DNA of 34,027 bases from a virus: the IMG/VR virus record IMGVR_UViG_3300030329_004568, positions 1-34,027 of that record. One strand, given 5' to 3'. The notes under the pieces were generated by a model that ran no database searches, was not told where the DNA came from, and was given only the letters and a program-made list of their open reading frames with translations. Below are positions 17,691-28,400 of this stretch, piece after piece (position 1 is the first letter of the stretch; every line of letters begins with the position of its first letter). The position numbers and the translations under genes were made by a program.

Positions 17691-19391
17691 ATGGCAAGTA
17701 AAAGATCAAATACAAATATACTAGATGTAGCTGCTATGTATCAAGCTGGTGCCGCTGGAGCAAGTGCAAAAGGTTCTACTAAGCAAGATAAAAGTGGTCA
17801 AATACCATCGTTTTTAAAAACTATAGGTAATTATGCTTTAAGTTTTTATATGAAATCTATTGATTTACAAAAATCAGCTAGACTTTCTGAAAATAAACTC
17901 TTTATGGAATTAGACGAAGGAACAAAACATTTAGATATGGTAAGTGATAAAGTTGTTGGGTATAAAACAAAACTTACAGAAGCAAACACAATATTAAATA
18001 GCGCTAAATGGATGTTACGTCCAAATAGTGAAACTTATAAGAAAGCTGAAAAAGATAAATATGAAGCTGAATTTGCTATAAAAAATCTATCAAAACAATA
18101 TACAAATTACGGTGATTTTATACAAGCACAAACCCAAATAGCAGCGGGTAATTTTGTTTTAAACCCTGGCACTGATAAAGAAAAAATGGTTGGAATAAGT
18201 GGTGGAGCAACACCATTACAAGTGTTCAATACTTCTTTAGCTGCGGCTGGATTATTAGATCAAGCTATAGAACCTGATGAATTAGGTAATTTAGTTGTGA
18301 ATTATGAATTAATTACAGATTGGGATGATCCAAACACACCAGATGTAGTAGAAACCGTACAAGATTGGTTGGTAAAAGCTGGTGATACAGATGGTGATGG
18401 AGTGTTAAGTCAAGAAGAATTAAAAGTTTTTGGTGCTGATGCTCATCCAGGCATGTTTGATGCTATTACTACTACTTTAGCTGCTAGAAGCGCATATTCA
18501 TTAGCATCAGATTTACCAGGATATGATCCAGTAAAAGACTTTAATAGATTAGGTGTATATAAAGAAGATGGACAACCCTTAACAAAACCAAAAACAATTA
18601 AACTAGATGATATGATTGATAACTTTGCTTTTCCAAATAATCCTTATCTTGCAGATACTGGTAATAACTATGTCATGAAATTTTTAAGTTCTGGTGCTGA
18701 TGGAGAAGTTCTTACTTCTTATGATATGACTATTTCAAAAACTGGATTAACAAAAGATATAAATGATTTCACACCCACGGCTTTGGCAGATTATGTTTTT
18801 GGAGATAAAATATTTACATTAAGTCAAGACCAAAGAGACGCGTATAAGGCTAAATTTGGAATAGATGTGCCTCAAGATCTTAGTATAGGAGATGGTTTAA
18901 CTTTAAAGTGGATGTTTGATAATGACATGGCTTTTACTGACATGGATAATAGTGGTACTATAGACGCTACAGATGTAAAGTTACAATTACTTGGTGCGAA
19001 TGAAATTACAAAAGAAAGTATATTAAATAAATCATATGATAGAGGAAAAATTGTTAATTTATTTCACGATCAAGCTGTAGAAGGTTATAATAGAAACAAA
19101 AAACAATGGGATGCTGATAATCCAGCAACATCTTCAAGAACTAATGCTGAAAAAATATCAAGTGATCATTTCCATAAATTATATAATGTTGGAACAAGTA
19201 TTGATGATGGAACAATGGTAGCCGGAGATACTTTTGACATGAGTGGCATAACTTTCACGTACACTGGAACTGGTTATAATTTTGAATACCTCGATGCTTA
19301 TGGAATAAAGAAGACAAGAACTCTAAGTAATTTACGGTCATCACCTGAGGGAGCCCCAATGCACACGAGAAGAACTTTTCCATTCTTATAA
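17691..19391 (+). CDS. Internal virion protein candidate with EF-hand calcium loops
   Basis: A 566-residue protein, the middle member of the internal-protein trio. Residues 1-30 are small and Ala/Gly/Ser-rich; residues 40-150 are helical. Residues 232-243 (DTDGDGVLSQEE) form a perfect 12-residue EF-hand calcium loop, with Asp at positions 1, 3 and 5, Gly at 6, hydrophobic at 8 and Glu at 12. Residues 417-428 (DMDNSGTIDATD) form a second loop of the dockerin or EF-hand type ending in Asp. The C-terminal 100 residues are β-rich (MSGITFTYTGTGYNFEYLDA). Calcium could control folding before packing and after exposure to seawater during ejection. I know no named family for the whole protein. It begins 22 bases after its neighbour and is followed by the giant gene after 11 bases. 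Confidence 0.55.
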   Translation: MASKRSNTNILDVAAMYQAGAAGASAKGSTKQDKSGQIPSFLKTIGNYALSFYMKSIDLQKSARLSENKLFMELDEGTKHLDMVSDKVVGYKTKLTEANTILNSAKWMLRPNSETYKKAEKDKYEAEFAIKNLSKQYTNYGDFIQAQTQIAAGNFVLNPGTDKEKMVGISGGATPLQVFNTSLAAAGLLDQAIEPDELGNLVVNYELITDWDDPNTPDVVETVQDWLVKAGDTDGDGVLSQEELKVFGADAHPGMFDAITTTLAARSAYSLASDLPGYDPVKDFNRLGVYKEDGQPLTKPKTIKLDDMIDNFAFPNNPYLADTGNNYVMKFLSSGADGEVLTSYDMTISKTGLTKDINDFTPTALADYVFGDKIFTLSQDQRDAYKAKFGIDVPQDLSIGDGLTLKWMFDNDMAFTDMDNSGTIDATDVKLQLLGANEITKESILNKSYDRGKIVNLFHDQAVEGYNRNKKQWDADNPATSSRTNAEKISSDHFHKLYNVGTSIDDGTMVAGDTFDMSGITFTYTGTGYNFEYLDAYGIKKTRTLSNLRSSPEGAPMHTRRTFPFL

Positions 19392-19402
19392 TCCTATAGT
19401 AA

Positions 19403-22400
19403 ATGAAGAAATATAAACATTCAAACGGACAAACATATACTGAAAGTCAACTTTTAGAATGGGCACAAAGTGAAGGTATGACTTTAGATGAGTATTTCGC
19501 TCAATATGGACATCATTTTAAAGACGTTGCTTTAGGAAGTGATGAGCATGCTGATATAGATGGTTTTCTTGATGCTGCCTCTTCTGTATTTAGAGCGGAA
19601 GAGAATGTTGTTCCTTATTTAAATGAATATTATAAAGATAAAAAGTTTAATGGAAAATCTGTTAGATTTTCTCAAGCTCAACCTGGAAGAGATACGTTTG
19701 AAGTATTTATAGGTGAATGGGTGGTAGGAGAAAATGGTGAAATGGAATGGGTTGGCGAAGAATTTGTTACAGACAAAGGAAGTGGAACCCAATTTAATTT
19801 AGATTGGCGAAGACATGATAATAGAGACGTTTTTAATAATATGACGAAATATATAGATGAAGCGACTCAATCAACAAATGAATCTGAAGATTGGCAGGAA
19901 ATTGAAAGTGAATTAACGAGGATTTTTGAACCAAAATTAGTAACACAAACAGCAGCGTCAAGAGGCGCGTCTGGAGATGATTTTTATTATACACAAGAAG
20001 AAACAGCTACACAAGAACTAACTACATTATTAAGTGAAAAAGGTTTTGAAGTTAAAGAATCTGGTAAACTTGGAAACGAAATAATTATAACAACACCAGG
20101 TAATGTAGAAGGAAAATTTGATTTAGATAAATTAACAAGACTTCATGATTATTATCTTGATAAAGGTATTAATAAAAATCCTTATCAAAAGATTTTTGAT
20201 TTTATTAAAAGAAATCCAACTAAAGATCCCGAAATACTTGAACAAGAAAAAGAATTTATAAACTTCTTATCAAATCCAGCTATTATTTCTGAAAGAGGAG
20301 GAATTTTACCACCAAGTGAATCAAATCAACCTTGGGGTTCTATTGGAGAACAAGATATATATGGAGGTGGAATTTTTAGTCCAGAAAATATGAAAATTAT
20401 TACTGGAGATGAGTTTTTAAGAGGAATTGCAACTAGTGATGAGTTTGTAAAAAAACTACGTGATGAATTTGGTTATTCTTTTTGGTGGGATGATTCAGAA
20501 AATAATGAAAATAGAATGAGGTTTCCCAAGCTATCTAAAGAACGTATGGAAGAGTTAGTTACAGAAACTTTCAATAATTTAGTTTACATAGAAAGAAGTA
20601 AATATTTAAATGGTTTAGCAACAGATCAAATATCAGATATAGAAAACGCTATAGAGTCCGAAGGCTATTATGAGTTTATGGGGGAAAAAGTGACTACATT
20701 TGCTGAGTTTTTTGAGGTTTATAGAAATGATTTTATCTCAACATTTGCTGATGAAAACGAAAGATTATTAGCTGAAGCTAATATGAAATTAATGTATGAT
20801 AGTACTTTAACGGAAGAGGAGAAAGCAGGATATATACTTCAAAGAGACGAAGCTATAGCGGCTATGGATAACTACATACCTCTTATAAATTATGAGACTG
20901 GTATGAGAATTAATGTTCCTGAAAATCAATTAGAAATATACGAATCACAAGGATATACTAGTAATAAAACTAATATAGATTTAGCTTTAGCAGAAATAGA
21001 ATCAAACATCTTAAGTTATAAAGAAAATAATTCTGATAAATCAGAGTTTGAAATAATTGAAGATGCAGTTGAAGAGAATACTTTGCAAATAATTAGAATG
21101 CAAGATTATTTAGATACTGAATACACGTTTTGGCAAAGAAAATATATAGGAGGATCACAACCTTCTCTTCAAAGTTATAAAGAAACAGCACAAGTTGAAG
21201 AAGGTCCTTATAAAAAATGGGGGACAGAAAAAGTTACTTTAACATTAAGAGAGGCAATACGCTTAAGTAAACACAGTGATCATGAACTTTATCCTGCTGA
21301 AGATATACCTTTATTTCAAAAACCTAATGGAGATGTTATTAATATTAATCCAGATTTAGGACATCCTGATTTTGAAGTTGACAATTTAACAGGGAACGAT
21401 ATAACTGGTTCAATGAAAGGTCCTAAATATATTTACAAAGGTAGAGATGAAGGATCTGTTGTAAAAGAATTAAACAAAAAACATTGGACTCAATTTGCAG
21501 AAGTTGTACAAACAGATCTTAATTATTTACTTGATAAGCAAGAGGCTTATAAAACATTATTTTATTTAAATGAAGATATAACAAGTATTGGGGATAAACA
21601 AGAAGGTTATTTTGGAGGATCTAGTACATTATGGGGTAATTTTGGTGTTCAAACAGTTAGCGGTATTATAGGTGGTGAAAACTATAAAAGGATGTTTGGA
21701 ATGAGTGAGATGGATAAGATAGATAATGCTGCAAATGAATTAACAAACTTAGGGTTTAAACTAACACCTGATCAAAAAAATTACCAATATAGAGGTTTAG
21801 GACAAACAGTTATGGAGGGATTTGGTGGAAGTATTGGTATATTATTAGAATTTGCTCTTGCTAACAAAGCCACTGCAGCATTAAAAGCAACTAAACTTCT
21901 TGGAAAAGGAAAAACATTAAAAACTGTTTTAGATACATATAAAGGAAATAGATATAAAAATTCTTATAGAGTTTTAAGTCAACCACAAATAGAAAAATTA
22001 GCAGCATTTAAAAATATGACTGTACCTGAATATGCGGCTCAATGGGGCATGAAAAGTATAGGTCCAAACAGGATACAGTATGGCGCAGCTATGTTTACAG
22101 AATCTTTAATAGAAGGAACAAAATTTTGGGCAATTGGAGGAGAAGGTGTTTTTGGTGGAGTTGGTGGAAGTAGAGAGTTTTTTACTGGGTTTGGATTTGG
22201 ATTAGCAGGGCAAATTTTTGCGCCTATTTTTGGAACAATAACGGAAAGTACTTTCACTGCTTCAAAAATTCTTAAAGCTGCTAACGTACCTAAAACAACT
22301 AAATGGTTAGCAAATCAATCCTCTAAATTAAATAAAATATATGAATTAGGATTTAAAAATCCTACAAATTTCGTTATTGGATCTGAAATAGGAGAACTTG

Positions 22401-25400
22401 CTAACGCTATATCTCAAGAAGCATTCCTAAATTTACCAGGTTGGAGTCATTATATGGAAGAACATTGGGGTGAATATAGTGAGCCTTCTAAAAGATTAAT
22501 GTCTAATTTTATAATTGGTATTGGTTTTGGATTTACTCATAAAGCTACGTATGGAAAAAGAATTGGTGGAAAATTCCAATGGTTCCCTGATTTTAGAACA
22601 ATAGAAAGCATGAAAAATGCTAAGAAAGAAGCTTGGAATAAAATGTATAATTGGGATACAAGATATGAAGTTAAAGATAAAAAAGGAAATATAGTAAAAT
22701 TAACTAAAGAGCAAATGAGTAAAAAAGCTCTAGATAGAGGATGGAGAATAGTGAAAGGTCCTGGATGGAAGATAAATAATAAACTATCTAAAGAAGAATT
22801 CCAAAAACATGAAGATACGTTTTCTGTATTCGATAGCATGTATAAACGTGCTAAAGGATTGCTAGAGTTAAAAGATCCTATTAGAGGAAGAGAAAAATTA
22901 GATAAAGCATACCGAAAACAATTAAAATACTATGAAGAAGCAGGTTGGAAAGTACATATAGAATGGGGGACAAATAAGACAATGAAAAGCAAGGCTTATG
23001 AGGAAAGCATAGTAAATAAAGATGGTAAACCCACTAAACATATAAGAATAAAATACAATGTTGATCAAGTTAGTTTAGGATTAGCGCCTCATGAAATGGG
23101 ACATTCTGGTATGAAAGTACTATTTGGTGAAAACGCTAGACTTAAAGCTGATTTTTTAAATAAATTATGGAGAGTAGCTAAAGAAATAGAAATAGATCAA
23201 ATACATACTGAAGGACCTAAGAAGGGAGAGTACATGTCTTTAGCTGCGGCTTTAAAGTTAAAAAATGGAAAGTGGGATTTAACTGCTTCGCCGTGGGAAA
23301 ACGCTAGAATATCTGAATGGGAATTATTCAGTCATATAGCTGAAAGATTAGCAGATCCAGCAAATTTAGTAAAATTAAAAGCATCTAATGCTTTTGGTAA
23401 ATTTAAAAATTTACTTAATGAAACTATTGGTAATGAACTTGGACAAAAATATGATTTAAAATTAGAATCAGATGTAGTTAGATTTTTTGGTGATTATATA
23501 GAATCTATAAATAAAGGGGCTAATTCTTTAAAAGTTTTAAAACATTTAAAAGATGTTATTATAGATCCTAAAGATTTAGGTAAAGAAGAGTTAGCTATGT
23601 GGGAAGCTGAAGGTTTTTCATTTACAAGACAGGGCACTGCAAAAGCAACAACATTAGAATCAAGTGAATTAATACAAAAAAATAAAAAACTATTATCTGA
23701 ACATTATAAAGATGGAAAATGGACAAATAAAAGTAAAAAAGTTGAATTTGAAAAAAATATAGAGAAAATAAAGAAACAAAAAAGTCTTATTGAAAAAGTT
23801 GTAAAAAAAGAATCTGGAGAATTAGGTTATAAAGAAGGAAGATCTAATAGTGAAATTAAAAATGAAAATTCTAGAATAGTAGAAACAGTAATTGAATTAT
23901 TAAGACAATCAAAAGTAAATAGAATAAAAGATCTTCCAAGAGGTGAAATTAAAGATGCTATAATAACTAATTTATTAAATAATAATATAGGTGTTATAAA
24001 TAAACTAGCTGGTAAAGCTGAACAAACAGCTTTAAAAGATAAAAATGTTCCTAAAGATCAAATTCCATCTAATAAAAGTTTTGTACAAGAATATACTTTA
24101 GAAGCTTTAAAATTAATAAATAATTATAATCCAAAACTTAACCCAGAGTTTGGGGCTTATTTACAAAATAAAAAGACAGGTTTACCTGTTAAATATGGTG
24201 CTGTTTTAAAATCTTTATTAAAAGGACAAACAAAACATAAGGCTGATGTTGGTAAAGCAGATGTTGAAACTAAGGCTGAATACCAAAAAGATTTTGAAAT
24301 TGGCAAAGGTGATAGAGTTAAAGCTGAAGATGGTATAGTGTTAATAAATGAGTTTTTTAGATCTAAAGAAATAGAAACTAAATTATTAGAAGAAGGATTA
24401 GCAAAAGATCCTAATTTTAAAATAAAAACTGAACAAACCATAGATATTAAAAAACGAGATATGGTTGTTAAAGAGATCGAAAGTGTAATTGAAAAATTAT
24501 CACCAAAAGAATTAGTTAATATTGATTTTGTGAATATTAGAGAGTTTCATAAAAAATTCGGAGGAGAAAAACCACATGAAATATACACCGCTATAAGTAA
24601 AAGAATATCAGATATAATAACTGGTAAAGGATATTCTAATAAAGTTAATTTTCTTGGAGAAAAATGGAGTGGATTTTATAAATCAGAACCACCTAATAAT
24701 GTGGTGAGAATGTCTGGTGTTAAAACACAAAAAGGAGTAAAAGGTGGAGAAGGTAGATCTATAGAATTAAGAAACCGTATTTTAAATATGGATTACAAAA
24801 GAAGTGGGAAAAGAACTACTGATGATGCTACAGGTGCTTCAATTGAAGTATGGAACAAAGTTAAGAACATGACTCAAAAAGAGTGGTTAGCCAAAAGACA
24901 TATAGAGATGGTAGATGTTCCAGTACCACGTCCAGAAGGTGGTTTTAATATAGAAGTTCAATATAAACTTAAAAAGAATATTTCAGCAAGCAAAAAGTTA
25001 GATATTGATGTAACACTTCAAGAAGGATATAGAAGTCTTGTAGACCAAGTGTTAGTTAGGTGGATGGAAAAAAATTATAGTAAAAATCCTAAGTTAATGA
25101 CTATGATGTCTGAGGGTCAAATAATAGCTAAATATACAGCTGGAAGATCTCCTAGATTAGCATCAGATAGACTTGGTAATCAAACGTTTAAAAATCAAGA
25201 TTTTTTCTATAAAGAAATAAATAGTGAAAGATTTGGTAGAATACTTCATTATTATAGATCTAAATTTGATAGTGAGAAAGGTGTTATAGAAGCAATAAAA
25301 GAACATTTTACATTTCTTTCTGGAAAACACACGATCTCTAAAGATGATTTAGCACAAATTGGTAAAGATTTTGCTAAAGAATTTAAATTTGCACCAAAAA

Positions 25401-28400
25401 TAACACAAGAAATGATTACTCAAAAAGCAATTAAATCTATTGAGTTTACAACAAACCTTGATGTTATAGATGGAAAAGCTAATGTAGAGAAGTATGTGAA
25501 CGAAAAAGCATGGAAAAGTGTTGACAGGATAATAGATTTACAATTAGCATCTAGAAAAATAACAAAAGAAATAATAAAGAAACATGGTCCTGAGGCTTAT
25601 GAAGCGATGCTTTCAGCCGGTGAGTCTGGAGGTGGAGGTTTTGGTTACGCTAGAAGTATAGGAGATTTAGTGGTTGGTAAATACCATAAAAATAGATATT
25701 CTATATGGGAATCTATAGAGATGACTCGTGATATGGTAAAAGATATTGTTGCCGAATTAAAAGCTGAAGGATTTAAATTAAAAAAATATAAAGGACCTAA
25801 AAAACCAGAATCTGATCTACAAGGAATAAAAGGGAGTGAAACTACGAAAGGAGTATTTGTAGAAATAGGTGGTCTTAGTACTAAATGGAATCAAAAAGCG
25901 ATAAATAAATCTAATAAAATAGCCGAATATAATAAAACTATTCTTAAGGACGCGTCTAAAATAATACGAGAACTTTATAAAAAAGGAGAAATAAATAATA
26001 TACAAGCTAGAATGTGGGTGGAGATGCATTTTGCTAATATGACAGGTTTAGGTAAAAAATCTGCGTCTTTAGCATTGGTACCAAACATGACTCCAGCTCA
26101 AATGAGGGCTACATGGGGAGGTAAAGCTAAAGATTATGTATTAGAACATACTACTCCAGCTCAATACGTTAAAGCTAGAATGTATGATTATATTATAAAT
26201 GGCGGAAAAAATAAAAAGAATGCATTTGATTTAACGATTAGAGATTATCATACAACTTTTATACCTAAAGGATTGGATATAATGGTAAATAAAGTATTTA
26301 AAACTAATTTACCTAGTGCTCATTTACCAGGTATGGATCCTATTTCAGCTCGATATTATGAAGCTTTTTATTCGTCTGATTTTAATTTTGGATTAAAAAA
26401 CGTTATGTTTGGTAAAAATAATTTACAAAAAACTTATGATCATCATCCAAATTTAAATTTTAAACAAAAACAAGAAAAAATCCAAGAAATTGGTTTACAA
26501 TATCAACAAATATTTCAAAAACTAGGTTTATCAAAAGGAACTTCTAAAAGATTAAATTCTGAAAATTTAGATAATTTACGTAGCATTCATGACGCTCTAA
26601 GTAAAGGAAAGGTATCTAAAAAGAAAAGAGGTATGAGTACTTGGGATTTTGATGATACATTAGCTAAAACAAAATCAAAAATTAAATTTACAAGACCTGA
26701 TGGAACAAAAGGAAAGTTAAATGCAGAGCAATATGCTAAAGATTATGTTAAATTAGCTGAACAAGGATATAAGTTTGATTTCTCAGAGTTTAATTTAGTT
26801 GTAGAGCCAACAATAGGTCCTTTCTTTAAAAAGTTTAAGGAAAGAGTTAAGAAATTTGGTCCTGAACATAACTATATATTAACAGCAAGACCACCAGAAT
26901 CTGCAAAAGCAATTTATGAATTTTTAAAATCTCAAGGTGTAAATATACCTTTAGAAAATATAAAAGGATTAGGAAATAGTACTGGAGAGGCAAAGGCATT
27001 GTGGATGCTAAAGAAATTCTCAGAAGGATATAATGATATGTATTTTGCTGATGATGCTTTAGCAAATGTTAAAGCCGTTAGAGACGTTTTAAGTCAATTA
27101 GACGTTAAATCAAAAGTACAGCAAGCTAGACGTTTAAATAGCGATAACATGAGTTCGGACTTTAATAAGATATTAGAAGAAACCAAAGGTGTTGGAGCTG
27201 AAAAAACTTATAGTGAAATACAAGCTAAAATGAAAGGCAAGAGAACTATAAACTGGAGAACACCTGGGGCTGAAGATTTTTCAGGATTAGTGACATATGC
27301 TTTTGCTGGTAAGGGTAAAAAGGGCGAAGCACATAAAAAGTTTTTTGATGAAAATTTACAAAAACCTTTTAATAGAGCTTATGAAGAAATACATGCTATG
27401 AAGCAAACTATTTCTGGTGATTATAAAGCCTTGAGAAAAGAGTTTAAAGAGGTTAGAAAAGATTTAAATGTTAAACTTAAAGATTTTGAAGGTAAATGGG
27501 GTGAAGGTTCAACTGGTGAGTTTACTGTTGATAATGCTTTAAGAGTTTATCTTTGGAATAAAGCTGGTTATGAAGTACCTGGGATATCTAAGAAAGACGC
27601 AAGAACACTTAGTGATTTTGTTACTAAAGATGCTAATTTAGTAGCATTTGCAGAAAATTTACGAGCTATAACAAAGTTAAAAGAAGGTTATATTAAACCA
27701 TCAAAACATTGGTTAGGTGAAAATATAACTATGGATATGAATAATGTTGTTGAAAAAGTTTATAGAAAAGAATTTTTAACTGAGTTTGTTCAAAATAGAG
27801 AAAAGATATTTGGAAAATGGGACAATGGTAGAATAATTGGTTCAAACATGAATAAGATTGAGGCTCTTTATGGTTCTAGACATAGAGAAGCACTTGAAAA
27901 TATATTATGGAGAATGGAAAAAGGTACAAACAGAACAGTTGGTAAAGACTCTAATGTTAACCGATGGATGAATTGGATGAATAATGCTACTGGTACTATA
28001 ATGTTTTTCAATCAAAAATCTGCGGCTTTACAAACTATATCTAGTTTGAATTATGTGAACGGAACGTTTAATAATCCACTTAGAGCCGCTCAAGCTTTTG
28101 CCAATCAACCTCAATATTGGAAAGATTTTGCTAAAATTTGGAATTCAGATATGATGCTACAACGACGAGCTGGATTAAAAATAAACGTTGAAGCATCTGA
28201 AATGATAGAGAGAATTGGGGATGGTAAAAACGCCGCTGAAAGAGCTTTAGCATATCTTTTAGAGAAAGGATTTATACCAACTAAATACGCTGATAGTTTT
28301 GCTATTGCTTCTGGTGGTGCTAGTTTTTATAGAAATAGTATAAGAAAATATAAAAAACAAGGTTTAAGCATAAAAGAAGCAGAAGCGAGAGCTTGGGAGG

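Noticed and set aside
26645-26659. DFDDT as an RNA polymerase active-site motif (crAss-like virion RNA polymerase)
   Set aside because: The virion polymerase motif is of the type DxDGD; here it is DFDDT and it is followed by HAD motifs II, III and IV in order.
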